Assembly (NCBI RefSeq): GCF_014845095.1
Contig: NZ_NKUG01000126.1
Span: 1 to 57,274 of the forward strand
Direction: 5' to 3'
DNA: 57,274 bases
From: Methylobacterium bullatum
GTDB lineage: Bacteria > Pseudomonadota > Alphaproteobacteria > Rhizobiales > Beijerinckiaceae
In this document: positions 47,024 to 55,994 of the stretch, one piece after another
How the letters are laid out: each line of letters begins with the position of its first letter
How positions within the stretch are numbered: position 1 is the first letter of the stretch
The notes under the pieces: generated by a model
Told to the model about the DNA's origin: nothing
What the model saw: the letters and a program-made list of their open reading frames with translations, nothing else
Database searches by the model: none
Program-made: the position numbers and the translations under genes

Positions 47024-48193
47024 ATGGCAGCATCATCCGAACGGCCGCCGCCCCGGGGCGACGCGATCCTCATCGCCGCCCAGTCCGGGCGCGCCCTGGC
47101 GCAGGCCGCGCGCCGGTCGGGCCTGCGCCCCTATGTCCTCGACCTCTTCGGCGATGCCGACACGCTCACCCTCGCCGAAGGCTATCGCCCTGCCGACGGT
47201 CGTTTCGGCGACGGGCTGGCGGGGGAGGGCGTGCTCGCCGGGCTCGATGCCCTGGCCGCCATGGCGGACAAGCCACCGATCGGGATCGTGCTCGGCAGCG
47301 GCTTCGAGAATGCGCCCGACCTGATGGCGAGGATCGGCCGGTGCCACAGGCTTCTGGGCGCCAGCCCCGATACGGTCCGGGTGCTGAAGGATCCGCTCGC
47401 CTTCGCGGCCCTATGCGAACGCCTCGCGATCCCGCATCCGGCGGTAACGTCGGAGGCCGTCACGGATCGCTCGGACTGGCTGCTCAAGCGCTCCGGCGGG
47501 TCCGGCGGCAGCCATATCCGCCTCGCCGGCGCGGGGAGGGCACCGACGGGCGCTTATTTTCAGCGGCGGGTCGCCGGCACGGCGCACGCCGTCGCCTTCC
47601 TCGCCGACGGGCGCGAGGCGGCGATCGTGGCGGTCACCGAGCAATGGAGCGCGCCGTCTCCCTTACGCCCCTTCCGCTATGCCGGGGCGCTGGAACGCGC
47701 CGCCCACGAGGCGCCGGCCCTGTCGCCCGCGACCCTCTCCCAGGTGACGGCGGTCATCGCCGGACTCGTCGCGGAGACCGGGCTCGTCGGGCTCGCCAGC
47801 GCCGACCTCCTCGTCTCGGAGAAGGGGTGGTGGCTCACCGAGATCAACCCGCGCCCGGGAGCCACCCTCGACGTCCTCGACCGCCGCGACACGCCGCTCC
47901 TGGCCGCGCATATCGACGCGAGCCTCGGCGTTTTGCCGCGAATCGAACCCGCACCGGTGGATGCGGCGGCCACGGAAATCTGTTACGCGGCAGCCGGCTA
48001 CGCGCCGATGCCGCCCCTCGACTGGCCGGATTTCGTTCGCGACCGCCCACAATCCGGCACCTGCGTGCCACGCGATGCTCCCCTCTGCACCGTGTTCGCC
48101 GCAGGCCCGGACTCGGCCGCCACCCGAGACCTATTGCGCGTCCGGGCCGCCACTCTGCGGACCCTGCTCGCCCCGACGGAGGAAGCCCGATGA
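47024..48193 (+). CDS. ATP-grasp protein, ORF5-type of H4MPT cluster
   Basis: A 389-residue ATP-grasp ligase: nucleotide-binding [12 protein letters not shown] at the N-terminus, the central [30 protein letters not shown] (P-loop-like ATP-grasp lysine and glycine loop), and the ligase acidic end [17 protein letters not shown]. It corresponds in position (between mtdB and mch) to orf5 of methylotrophs, needed for C1 cofactor (dephospho-H4MPT or methylofuran) formation. The exact ligation is not assigned. The stop overlaps the mch start (ATGA). Confidence 0.85.
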   Translation: MAASSERPPPRGDAILIAAQSGRALAQAARRSGLRPYVLDLFGDADTLTLAEGYRPADGRFGDGLAGEGVLAGLDALAAMADKPPIGIVLGSGFENAPDLMARIGRCHRLLGASPDTVRVLKDPLAFAALCERLAIPHPAVTSEAVTDRSDWLLKRSGGSGGSHIRLAGAGRAPTGAYFQRRVAGTAHAVAFLADGREAAIVAVTEQWSAPSPLRPFRYAGALERAAHEAPALSPATLSQVTAVIAGLVAETGLVGLASADLLVSEKGWWLTEINPRPGATLDVLDRRDTPLLAAHIDASLGVLPRIEPAPVDAAATEICYAAAGYAPMPPLDWPDFVRDRPQSGTCVPRDAPLCTVFAAGPDSAATRDLLRVRAATLRTLLAPTEEAR

Positions 48194-49176
48194 CCACCCA
48201 TCCCCCCGCCACGCTCCGGACCACGCCGAGCCTAAACGCCCTCACCAATCCCCTCGTGGAGAAGCTGGTGGCCGATGCCGAGGCCCTGCGCCTTGCCGTC
48301 ACCACGGAGAACGGCGCACGCATGGTCGATGCCGGCGCCACCGTGCGCGGCTCCATCGAGGCCGGCCGGCGCATCGCCGAGATCTGCCTCGGCGGCCTCG
48401 GCACCGTGTCGATCGTCCCCACCGGGCCGATCGCGGCCTGGCCCTATTCCGTGGTGGTGCATTCCGCCGACCCGGTGCTCGCCTGCCTCGGCAGCCAGTA
48501 TGCCGGCTGGTCTCTGGCCGACGAGACCGGCGATTCTGGCTTCTTCGCCCTGGGCTCCGGCCCCGGCCGCGCGGTCTCGGTGGTGGAAGATCTCTACACC
48601 GAACTCGGCTACCGCGATTCCGCCAGCCGGACCGCCCTGGTGCTCGAGGCCGCCGGCGGACCGCCCGCCTCCGTCATCGCCAAGGTCGCCGAGGCCTGCG
48701 GCCTGTCGGCGGACGCGCTGACCTTCATCTACGCCCCGACCCAGTCGCTGGCCGGCGCGACACAGGTCGTCGCCCGCGTCCTCGAAGTCGCCCTCCACAA
48801 GGCCCACACCGTGGGCTTCGACCTGCACAAGATCGTGGACGGAATCGGCTCGGCCCCGCTCTCGCCGCAGCATCCCGATTTCATCCAGGCCATGGGCCGC
48901 ACCAACGACGCCATCATCTATGGCGGCCGGGTGCAGCTCTTCGTCGAGGCTGACGAGGCGGATGCCAAGCAACTCGCCGAGCAGCTGCCCTCCACCACCT
49001 CGGCCGACCACGGCGCCCCCTTCGCCGACATCTTCGGCCGGGTGAACGGCGATTTCTACAAGATCGACGGCGCGCTCTTCAGCCCGGCCGAGGTCATCGT
49101 CACCTCCGTCACCACCGGCAAGAGTTTCCGCGGTGGCCGGCTGATGCCGGAACTGGTGGACGCCTCCTTCAGCTGA
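48190..49176 (+). CDS. mch: Methenyl-H4MPT cyclohydrolase
   Basis: Mch, 328 residues, converts methenyl- to 5-formyl-H4MPT. The family text [36 protein letters not shown] and [28 protein letters not shown] is clear and equals archaeal Mch in length and order. Start overlaps the stop of the ORF5-type gene by four bases. A tandem inverted-repeat region follows before orf7. Confidence 0.96.
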   Translation: MTTHPPATLRTTPSLNALTNPLVEKLVADAEALRLAVTTENGARMVDAGATVRGSIEAGRRIAEICLGGLGTVSIVPTGPIAAWPYSVVVHSADPVLACLGSQYAGWSLADETGDSGFFALGSGPGRAVSVVEDLYTELGYRDSASRTALVLEAAGGPPASVIAKVAEACGLSADALTFIYAPTQSLAGATQVVARVLEVALHKAHTVGFDLHKIVDGIGSAPLSPQHPDFIQAMGRTNDAIIYGGRVQLFVEADEADAKQLAEQLPSTTSADHGAPFADIFGRVNGDFYKIDGALFSPAEVIVTSVTTGKSFRGGRLMPELVDASFS

Positions 49177-49204
49177 TCTGAACGGAAAAGCCGCAGCGCC
49201 AGCC

Positions 49205-49399
49205 CCTCTCCCCGCCGGGCGGGGAGAGGATCGCGGGCACCTTGTCGTGCCTGCGATGAGTGGGGGCGAAGCCGGAGCGAGGGTGAGGGGGTCTCTGCGA
49301 ACGAGGCTCTTCCGGGAACGCCCCCTCACCCTCGGCTGCCGCCTCGCCGTGCCGACGACGAGGTCGTCACGACCCTCTCCCCGCAAGCGGGGCGAGGGG
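49205..49399. repeat. Composite intergenic inverted-repeat element
   Basis: Hairpin one is CCTCTCCCCGCC/GGCGGGGAGAGG (49205-49229). An exact 11-bp inverted pair GGGTGAGGGGG (49281-49291) and CCCCCTCACCC (49321-49331) spans the middle. The second copy of the Methylobacterium-type element, CCTCTCCCCGCAAGCGGGG with flank GAGGGG, closes the right side (49373-49399). It looks like two inverted copies of the element at 18973-19024 and occupies the whole mch-orf7 gap. Confidence 0.8.
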
Positions 49400-49453
49400 A
49401 ACGCCTGTCATCCCGGCCGGGCCGGGACCGGATCACCGTGTGAGACCACATCC

Positions 49454-50368
49454 ATGCGCATCGGGCTCGCGGCCGACAACGGCAACTGGCACAAGGCCCG
49501 ATTGAGGGCCGCCCTGGAACATCTCGGCGCCGAGCCGGTGCTGTTTTCGCTCGCCGACGTGGCGGTGGTCACCGGCGCGGGCGAGCCGCTTCGTGTGCCG
49601 GGCTTCGCGGACGGCCTGCCCGACGGCGTCCTCCTGCGCACCATCGCCGGGGGCACCTTCGAGGCCACCACCATGCGGCTCGGCGTGCTCCACGCCCTCG
49701 TGGCCTCCGGGGTCACGGTCTGGAACTCCCCTGGCGCCATCGAGCGCTCGGTGGACAAGGCCATGACGAGCCTCCTCGTCGCCAGGGCCGGCCTCCCCAC
49801 CCCCGACACCTTCGTGTTCTCCAGCCGCGAGGCCGCCGCCGCCTGCGTCGCCCGCGAGGCGGGACCGGGCCGGCCGCTGGTGCTCAAGCCGCTCTTCGGC
49901 TCACAGGGCGAGGGTTTGCAGCTCATCGAACGGCCGGAAGACCTGCCCGACGAGGAGGCCGTGTCGCGGGTCTATTATCTTCAGCGCTACATCGCGCGGA
50001 ACGACGGCCTCTGGCGCGATTACCGGGTCTTCGTCTGCGAGGGCAGGGCCATCGCCGCCATGATCCGCGAGGGCGACGGCTGGATCACCAACGTCCATCG
50101 CGGAGGCCGGCCCTTGCCCTGGGCGATGCCGGAGAAGGCCGCCGAACTCGCCGAACGCGCGGCGGCCGCCATCGGTGTCGATTACACCGGCATCGACCTC
50201 GTTGAGGACGGGGAGGGCGGCTACCTCGTCCTCGAAGTCAATTCCATGCCGGCCTGGTCGGGCCTGCAACAGGTCACCGAGGTCGACGTCGCGGCCGCCG
50301 TGGCCCGGGGCTTCCTCAACGCCGTGCGGGCGGCAAGGCCCCCCCGGCTCCTGGCGGCATCGGGATGA
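49454..50368 (+). CDS. RimK-like ATP-grasp ligase, ORF7
   Basis: A 304-residue RimK-type ATP-grasp ligase: RIGLAADNGNWHKARLR start, VWNSPGAIERSVDKAMTSLL, LVLKPLFGSQGEGLQLI (ATP-binding loop), WRDYRVFVCEG and the metal-binding VLEVNSMPAWSG. It matches ORF7 between mch and fae of methylotrophs. RimK-like ligases add glutamate to cofactor precursors, so a role in the gamma-glutamyl or alpha-glutamyl tail of dephospho-H4MPT or methylofuran is plausible (inference). The stop overlaps the next gene by four bases. Confidence 0.87.
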   Translation: MRIGLAADNGNWHKARLRAALEHLGAEPVLFSLADVAVVTGAGEPLRVPGFADGLPDGVLLRTIAGGTFEATTMRLGVLHALVASGVTVWNSPGAIERSVDKAMTSLLVARAGLPTPDTFVFSSREAAAACVAREAGPGRPLVLKPLFGSQGEGLQLIERPEDLPDEEAVSRVYYLQRYIARNDGLWRDYRVFVCEGRAIAAMIREGDGWITNVHRGGRPLPWAMPEKAAELAERAAAAIGVDYTGIDLVEDGEGGYLVLEVNSMPAWSGLQQVTEVDVAAAVARGFLNAVRAARPPRLLAASG

Positions 50369-51201
50369 GCGGGCTTTCGCCCGACGTGATCGCCGCGGCC
50401 TACAGGGCGTGCTGCTTGGCCGAGCTCGATGCCCTGAAGCCCGGCAACGTCCATGTCTTCGGCGACGGCCATCGCATGGCGGTGGCGGATTTCGTCACGA
50501 GCGCGGAGGTCTCCGCGCCCCATCTGGCGGAACCCGGCGCGCGAATCGGCCGGCGCGTGCGCACCGCCATGGAGGCGACCCTCGGCGCGGTGGGCCAGAA
50601 CACCAATCTCGGCATTCTCCTCCTGTGCGCGCCCCTGGCGCTCGCCGCCGAGCGCGGCGGCCCTCTGCGCAGGGCGCTGAGCCACGTTCTCGATACCCTC
50701 GACGCGGCGGATGCGGCCGACGTCTTCGCCGCTATTCGCGCCGCCAATCCCGGCGGCCTCGGCCGGGCCGAACGCCACGACGTGACCGGACCGGAAGCCC
50801 CGGCAAGCCTCGTCGCGGCCATGGCGGAGGCGGCCCCGCGCGACCGGATCGCCCGCGCCTACGTCACCGGCTTCGCCGACATCTTCGGCATCGGCCTGCC
50901 CGCCTTGGCGGAGGCGCGCGGCAAGGGCCTCACGCCCCCCTGGAGCACGACGGCGGTGTTCCTCGGCTACCTCGCGGCCGTTCCCGACAGCCACGTGGCG
51001 CGCAAGCACGGCGCGGCCCGCGCCGACGCCCTGCGCGCCGAGGCGGCGGAGCTTCTCTCCCTCGATCTCGCCAACCACCCCGTCACCGAGCTCCTGGTGC
51101 GGGACCGTTCGTGGAAAGGCCGGAACCTCAATCCGGGCACCAGCGCGGACATGACGGTGGCCACCCTCTTCGCCGACCGATTGCTGGCGGCTGAAACCTA
51201 A
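50365..51201 (+). CDS. Triphosphoribosyl-dephospho-CoA synthase-like, ORF17
   Basis: A 278-residue member of the CitG/MdcB-like family: [22 protein letters not shown] (KPG-N-H signature), [18 protein letters not shown], and C-terminal [35 protein letters not shown]17 sits before fae in Methylobacterium and is needed for H4MPT-linked C1 metabolism. CitG enzymes attach a phosphoribosyl-linked moiety, so a phosphoribosyl-transfer step in cofactor synthesis fits (inference). It overlaps ORF7 by four bases. Confidence 0.87.
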   Translation: MSGLSPDVIAAAYRACCLAELDALKPGNVHVFGDGHRMAVADFVTSAEVSAPHLAEPGARIGRRVRTAMEATLGAVGQNTNLGILLLCAPLALAAERGGPLRRALSHVLDTLDAADAADVFAAIRAANPGGLGRAERHDVTGPEAPASLVAAMAEAAPRDRIARAYVTGFADIFGIGLPALAEARGKGLTPPWSTTAVFLGYLAAVPDSHVARKHGAARADALRAEAAELLSLDLANHPVTELLVRDRSWKGRNLNPGTSADMTVATLFADRLLAAET

Positions 51202-51469
51202 ACCCAATGAATCCAGCCCTCCGGCGGCGACGGGGGGCGCCATAATCGATGCCGTGGCGCGTTCAAGCCCCCGTTCGGCAAAGATTTTGCTCGAATCCGC
51301 CCCCCTTGCAGGGTTGTTCCGGCAGAGACCCCAGAGTAGGGTCCGCGCCGCGATCCGGGCAAACCGGTCCGGTCCCATTGGGGCTGGACGCCGTGAACAA
51401 GGATGGCTTTCGGCCGCGCCAAATTACGGGGCGGTCATGCTTTTTCAAGACTCCTGGGAGAAACCCCAC
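51202..51469. other. fae leader region
   Basis: The 268 bp before fae hold no gene. A GACCC-N7-GGGTC palindrome is at 51327-51343 and a GC-rich stem region follows. fae is normally one of the most abundant transcripts in methylotrophs, so a strong promoter is expected here. None was identified by eye. Confidence 0.45.
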
Positions 51470-51982
51470 ATGGCGAAGATCAACAAAGTTCTGGTCGGCG
51501 AGGCTCTCGTCGGCGATGGCAACGAGGTCGCCCACATCGATCTCATCATCGGACCGCGCGGTTCGCCGGCCGAGACGGCTTTCTGCAACGGCCTCGTGAA
51601 CAACAAGCACGGCTTCACCAGCCTGCTCGCGGTCATCGCGCCGAACCTGCCCTGCAAGCCGAACACCCTGATGTTCAACAAGGTCACCATCAACGACGCC
51701 CGTCAGGCCGTCCAGATGTTCGGCCCCGCCCAGTACGGCGTTGCCAAGGCCGTGCAGGACGCCGTTGCCGAAGGCATCATCCCCGCTGACGAAGCCGACG
51801 ACCTGTTCATCCTGGTCGGCGTGTTCATTCACTGGGAAGCTGCCGACGACGCCAAGATCCAGAAGTACAACTACGACGCCGTGAAGCTGTCGATCCAGCG
51901 CGCCGTCAAGGGCGAGCCCACCGCTGCCTACGCCACCGAGCAGCGCAACTCCGCTTCGCACCCCTTCGCGTCGAACGCTTAG
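51470..51982 (+). CDS. fae: Formaldehyde-activating enzyme
   Basis: Fae, 170 residues, condenses formaldehyde with H4MPT to methylene-H4MPT, the entry to the oxidation path. The conserved histidine is in [15 protein letters not shown], and [38 protein letters not shown] and [16 protein letters not shown] are family hallmarks. Length equals the Methylobacterium enzyme. The start ATG is preceded by CTGGGAG. The true start is 51470 (MAKINK); the open frame 11 codons upstream is not conserved. Confidence 0.97.
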   Translation: MAKINKVLVGEALVGDGNEVAHIDLIIGPRGSPAETAFCNGLVNNKHGFTSLLAVIAPNLPCKPNTLMFNKVTINDARQAVQMFGPAQYGVAKAVQDAVAEGIIPADEADDLFILVGVFIHWEAADDAKIQKYNYDAVKLSIQRAVKGEPTAAYATEQRNSASHPFASNA

Positions 51983-52085
51983 ATCGGGGACAGTCCTGGG
52001 CAGAGCGCGCCTCCGCCCGCACCGCGGGGCCTGCTCCAGCGACTGGCTTCCATCTTCCTCGGACGATGAAACATGAAACATGAAA

Positions 52086-52114
52086 CGAGGCGGCTCCGGC
52101 CGCCTCGTTTTTTT
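52086..52114. terminator. Rho-independent terminator after fae
   Basis: A perfect 9-bp stem, CGAGGCGGC (52086-52094) and GCCGCCTCG (52099-52107), with a TCCG loop and then seven T. It ends the fae transcript and also faces the convergent HisA-like gene. An AAA run on the other side makes it work in both directions. Confidence 0.93.
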
Positions 52115-52128
52115 GTGTCTCCGGCCCG

Positions 52129-52812
52129 CTACCTCCGTAATGTCCCGTCGTGGATCGCGGTCGCCACCAGGGCACCCGTGACGCCGATCTCCTCCAGCGC
52201 GGCGACATCCGCAGGCCCGCGCACCCCGCCCGCCGCGTAGAGTCGCGTCGCGGGGCTCATCTCGCGGATCTCCGACAGGCGGTCGAGGTCCGGCCCGGTC
52301 CCGGCACCGACACGGCTCAGGGTCATCACGATGACCTCGGAGGGCCAGTACGCCGGCTCGTCATGGAGCTCCGCCGGCCCCATCCGCTCCGCGCCCCGAC
52401 TGTCGAGGGAGAAGACCGCGCGGTCTCCGAGCGCCCGCACCAGGGCGGCATCGTGCTGGCTCTCGCTGCCGATCACCGGACGCCCCAACCCCTCCGCCAG
52501 GAACGCATCGACGCCGGGGCCGCCGGAGAATCCCGCATCGACCCAGAGCTGGACACCCGGACAGGCGCGAGCGACCTGCGCGAGGCTCCCGAGATCGGGA
52601 GGCCTGCCGTCGATGATCGCATCGAGATCCGCGACGTAGAGGATGCGGGCGGCGATCGCGGCGACCAGCCCCTGCGCGACATCCCCGGGCGACGATCCCT
52701 TTGCCAAGGGGGTCACGATCGGGGCATAGGAGGCGCGATCCCCGGCCCTGGCCCGCACCACCTCTCCGTGGCGCAGGTCGATCACCGGAACGATCCGAAA
52801 CCCGTCCTTCAT
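52129..52812 (-). CDS. HisA/HisF-related TIM-barrel protein of the C1 cluster
   Basis: A 227-residue HisA-like beta/alpha barrel: VPVIDLRHGEVVRA at strand 1 with the catalytic-type Asp, ILYVADLDAI, WVDAGFSGG, VFSLDS with a second Asp, and LYAAGGVRGPADVAAL, ALVATAIHDGTLRR at the C-terminal phosphate site. Both HisA catalytic aspartates appear to be kept. As it sits between fae and the ASKHA gene in a C1 cluster rather than in a his operon, a role in methylofuran or dephospho-H4MPT synthesis is more likely than histidine synthesis. Reaction unknown. Confidence 0.8.
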   Translation of the reverse strand: MKDGFRIVPVIDLRHGEVVRARAGDRASYAPIVTPLAKGSSPGDVAQGLVAAIAARILYVADLDAIIDGRPPDLGSLAQVARACPGVQLWVDAGFSGGPGVDAFLAEGLGRPVIGSESQHDAALVRALGDRAVFSLDSRGAERMGPAELHDEPAYWPSEVIVMTLSRVGAGTGPDLDRLSEIREMSPATRLYAAGGVRGPADVAALEEIGVTGALVATAIHDGTLRR

Positions 52813-52839
52813 CCCGTTCCTCCCTGTACGGACCTGCCC

Positions 52840-53901
52840 GTGACGCCTGCCGCATCCACGCACAACCCGGTGATCGGCTGGGATCTCGGAGGGGTCCATG
52901 TCAAGGCGGCCCTGGTTCGCGACGGCCGGGTCGAGGCGGTGGTGCAGGCACCCTGCCGTCTCTGGCGCGGCCTGCCCGCCCTCGACGAGACGTTTTCGCA
53001 GCTGCCCGATTGGGCGCGCGGAGAGGCCGACCATGTGGTGACCATGACGGGCGAACTCACCGATTGCTTCTCCGACCGCACCGATGGCGTGGCGCAGCTC
53101 TCCGCCTGGGCGAGGGCGAATCTCGCCGGTTCGGTGCGGATTTATGGTGGCCGGGCCGGGCTCCTCCCGCCTGGCGAGGCGACGGGCGCCGCCCTCGACG
53201 TGGCCTCGGCCAATTGGCACGCCACGGCGGCCCTGGTCGGCCGCCACGCGGCGAACGCGCTCCTCGTCGATATCGGCTCCACCACCGCCGACCTGATCCC
53301 CATCGTGGACGGCCGTCCTGCCGCCACCGGCTACAGCGACGCCGAGCGCCTGGAGACGGGCGAGCTGGTCTATTCCGGCGTGGTGCGGACGCCCGTCCTC
53401 GCCTTCACGGCCTCCGCGCCGTTCAAGGGCCGGCGCACCAGCCTGATGGCCGAGACCTTCGCCACCACGGCCGACGTCTACCGGCTCACCGGCGACCTGC
53501 CCGAGGGGGCCGACCAGCAGCACAGCGCCGACATGAAGGGCAAATCGATCCCCGAGACCGAGATCCGCCTCGCCCGGATGATCGGCCGCGACCATGCTGA
53601 GGGAAGCTCGGCCGATTGGCGTGCCCTCGCGGCGCATTTCGCCGAGTGCCAGTTGCGTCCCCTCCACGACGCGGCGGCGATCCTGCTGTCGCGCCCCGAC
53701 ATCGCGGCCGATGCGCCCCTCGTGGTCTGCGGGGCAGGGCGGTTCCTGGCCGAGCGGCTGGCCCGGCGCCTGGGACGCCCCGCCGTGGCGCTCACCGACC
53801 TCATCGCGCCGTCGCTCGCGGAGGAGGGCGCCGACTGGGCCTCCACCTGTGGCCCGGCCGTGGCGGTGGCCCTGCTGGCCGCCGAACCTATCCAACACTG
53901 A
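52840..53901 (+). CDS. H4MPT-linked C1 pathway protein (TIGR03123-like, MfnF-like)
   Basis: A 353-residue ASKHA (hydantoinase/oxoprolinase-like) protein: GWDLGGVHVKAAL, TMTGELTDCFSDRTDGV, the phosphate-2 loop LLVDIGSTTADLIPI, and GVVRTPVLAFTASAPF. This matches TIGR03123, described as a probable H4MPT-linked C1 transfer protein, and the archaeal methanofuran enzyme MfnF, which couples the furan to the tyramine part. Hence a role in methylofuran synthesis is likely. The start is a GTG at 52840, 27 bp from the divergent HisA-like gene. Confidence 0.85.
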   Translation: MTPAASTHNPVIGWDLGGVHVKAALVRDGRVEAVVQAPCRLWRGLPALDETFSQLPDWARGEADHVVTMTGELTDCFSDRTDGVAQLSAWARANLAGSVRIYGGRAGLLPPGEATGAALDVASANWHATAALVGRHAANALLVDIGSTTADLIPIVDGRPAATGYSDAERLETGELVYSGVVRTPVLAFTASAPFKGRRTSLMAETFATTADVYRLTGDLPEGADQQHSADMKGKSIPETEIRLARMIGRDHAEGSSADWRALAAHFAECQLRPLHDAAAILLSRPDIAADAPLVVCGAGRFLAERLARRLGRPAVALTDLIAPSLAEEGADWASTCGPAVAVALLAAEPIQH

Positions 53902-53919
53902 GCCGAACGGGAGACCCGC

Positions 53920-54120
53920 ATGAGCGCCACGCACAAACTCGCCCGCATCCTGGCCACGCGCTCCGGCGCGGGAATCGAGCTCGCCCTCGCCACCGAGAGC
54001 GGCCAGACCCTCAAGGTGCTGGCGAGCCAGGACCAGATCGACATGCTGGTGGACGAGTTGGAGGACATCCTCAATTCGCCGGTCGAGCCCGGCGACGACG
54101 AGCCGCCGGCCGCGGCGTGA
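53920..54120 (+). CDS. Small conserved-looking hypothetical protein
   Basis: A 66-residue acidic protein with two predicted helices: KLARILATRSGAGIELALATE then DQIDMLVDELEDILNSP. No family was recognised. The gene is 18 bp downstream of the MfnF-like gene with an ACGGGAGACCCGC ribosome site and is probably cotranscribed. The end is convergent with ruvX, 13 bp apart. Confidence 0.65.
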   Translation: MSATHKLARILATRSGAGIELALATESGQTLKVLASQDQIDMLVDELEDILNSPVEPGDDEPPAAA

Positions 54121-54133
54121 CGCGCCGCTCCCC

Positions 54134-54634
54134 TCAGTACGCGTCGCGCTCCTCGCGCTCCTCGTCCCCCAGCAGACCCCGGATCTGGTCGAGGCATCCC
54201 TGGAGGATGTAGGCCGCCGCCAGCATGTCCACGACCTCGCCACGCTTGGCCCGCGAGGCGTCCGCCGCGATCAGCGCCCGCGTCACCGCCGCCGTGGACA
54301 GGCGCTCGTCGCAGAACAGCACCGGCAGGTCGAGCAGGGGCTTCATGTTGCGCACGAAGGAGCGCGTGGCCTGGACGCGCGGCCCTTCGCTGCCATCCAT
54401 GTTGAGGGGCAGGCCCATGACGAGGCCGCCGACTTGGTGAGCCTCGCACAGGAGGCGCAGGCGGGCGACGTCGGGCGTGAATTTCACCCGGCGGATGGTC
54501 TCGAGGGGCGAGGCGATCTGCCGGCCCACATCCGACAGGGCGAGCCCGATCGTCTTGGTGCCGAGATCGATCCCGATGAGGCGCTGGCCGCCCGCGGACG
54601 CCGCGACGAACGCCCGGACCTCGTCTTCCGTCAC
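54134..54634 (-). CDS. ruvX: Holliday junction resolvase-like RuvX
   Basis: YqgF/RuvX, 166 residues, an RNase H-fold nuclease that processes 16S rRNA ends and Holliday junctions. The N-terminal [17 protein letters not shown] includes Asp23, [14 protein letters not shown] is the second motif, and [16 protein letters not shown] the third with its glutamate. The stop and start overlap the SMI1/KNR4 gene by 4 bp. Confidence 0.93.
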   Translation of the reverse strand: MTEDEVRAFVAASAGGQRLIGIDLGTKTIGLALSDVGRQIASPLETIRRVKFTPDVARLRLLCEAHQVGGLVMGLPLNMDGSEGPRVQATRSFVRNMKPLLDLPVLFCDERLSTAAVTRALIAADASRAKRGEVVDMLAAAYILQGCLDQIRGLLGDEEREERDAY

Positions 54635-55170
54635 GAGACCTGACCCAGGAAGCTGGAGGGCAGGGGCTCGGCGCCCATGCCGAGAATGCCGCGCACGGCA
54701 GGACCCTGAAGCCGGCGCATGAGATCGGGGAGGTCGGCGCCCCCGAACCGCACCGATTCGAGATCGGCGCCCATCACCCAGATCTCGTATTCCCGGCGCT
54801 CGGTCTGGTCCGCACCGACGACCACGTCCCAGAACAGGAACTCGCCTGCTTCGGTCTCACCGAAGAAACAGGCGCGTTCGACCACGCTCGGATCGTCGCC
54901 CTCCACCTCGAAGCGATGCCCCTCCCGCGTCTCCAGCACGGAGGCGATGCTGTGCGCGATCAGTTCCGAACGGGTGCCGAGGTCCGCGCTCTCGGTGGGG
55001 CTCGGGATCGCGATGCGGAGGGAGCCGCAAGCGAGGCCGATTCCGCAATCGAGGCAAAAGCTGCGGTAGCTCTCCGGCAGCGGGAACCCCAGCTCCGTCT
55101 CCGCGCGGTCGAGATCGGCCGGATCGGCCTTCGGCCCGGCGGTGAAATCCGCGAACACCGTCTGCCACAT
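54631..55170 (-). CDS. SMI1/KNR4 family protein
   Basis: A 179-residue protein of the SMI1/KNR4 (SUKH) superfamily: [25 protein letters not shown] at the N-terminus is the classic start of the fold. SUKH proteins are often immunity proteins against polymorphic toxins or unassigned structural adaptors; no toxin is nearby. It overlaps ruvX. The ATG at 55170 (MWQTVF) is preferred; an alternative at 55185 adds five residues. Confidence 0.82.
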   Translation of the reverse strand: MWQTVFADFTAGPKADPADLDRAETELGFPLPESYRSFCLDCGIGLACGSLRIAIPSPTESADLGTRSELIAHSIASVLETREGHRFEVEGDDPSVVERACFFGETEAGEFLFWDVVVGADQTERREYEIWVMGADLESVRFGGADLPDLMRRLQGPAVRGILGMGAEPLPSSFLGQVS

Positions 55171-55278
55171 GATGTCTATCCCCAACGCGACCCGATCCTA
55201 CGTCCGAAGGGGAATAGCCGCACCGGGAGCGAATGCGCCATAAGCTCGTTAAGGATTTGATAACGATACGGAGACAGC

Positions 55279-55509
55279 ATGAATCGGCGCGGCCGCCTCT
55301 CCCAGGTTCTCGGCATGTTACGGTCGCCCGGCAAAGGCGGCAGCGCCTGGAACGTCGACGCCACGCGCGAAATGCCGTTCCGGCACAAGCTCATGCTCGC
55401 CCTGGCCCTCGAGATCCTCGTCCTCGGCTTCCGGCAGTCGGAAACGCTCCGCCAGGACAAGGGGATCGTGGTCGAGGCTCCCTCTCATCCCGGCAACGCC
55501 ATCGTCTGA
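55279..55509 (+). CDS. Small hypothetical protein
   Basis: A 76-residue protein beginning with a basic stretch, then FRHKLMLALALEILVLGFRQ, an amphipathic or membrane-associated helix. No domain was recognised. Good ribosome site (GGAGA 5 bases upstream of the ATG). It lies alone between the SMI1/KNR4 gene and gatC. Confidence 0.6.
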   Translation: MNRRGRLSQVLGMLRSPGKGGSAWNVDATREMPFRHKLMLALALEILVLGFRQSETLRQDKGIVVEAPSHPGNAIV

Positions 55510-55614
55510 GACGACGCTTCCGCCCGCCCCGGCGTTGCGGGGCCGCGAAGCCCGGTGCTATAGCCCGGCCTCTGAACGCGCGTTCCGGCGCAGGTCCCGA
55601 GGTCCGAAGGCAGC

Positions 55615-55902
55615 ATGTCGGTCGACGCAACCACAGTGAGGCGCATCGCGCATCTGGCGCGTATCGCGGTGAGCGACGAGGAGGTCGCGCCGCTCCAGGG
55701 CGAACTCAACGCCATCCTCGCCTTCGTCGAGCAACTCTCCGAAGTCGATGTCGAGGGCGTCGAGCCGATGACCTCGGTCACGCCGATGGCGATGAAGAAG
55801 CGCACCGACGTGGTGACCGACGGCGGTCACGCTCGCGACATCGTCTTCAACGCCCCCGAGACCGAGGACCATTACTTCCTCGTCCCGAAGGTGGTCGAGT
55901 AG
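55615..55902 (+). CDS. gatC: Glu-tRNA(Gln)/Asp-tRNA(Asn) amidotransferase subunit C
   Basis: GatC, 95 residues, the small structural subunit of the GatCAB amidotransferase that makes Gln-tRNA and Asn-tRNA. Family text [41 protein letters not shown] and the terminal [11 protein letters not shown] is complete. It precedes gatA by 92 bp, so they form an operon. Confidence 0.95.
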   Translation: MSVDATTVRRIAHLARIAVSDEEVAPLQGELNAILAFVEQLSEVDVEGVEPMTSVTPMAMKKRTDVVTDGGHARDIVFNAPETEDHYFLVPKVVE

Positions 55903-55994
55903 CACGCTCGATTTCGTGATGCGTGCCCGGCCAGGACCGCGCGGCGCCTGAGAATGGCGACGGGGTCCGGCGGGCTTTGAGGACAGCAGGCGGC

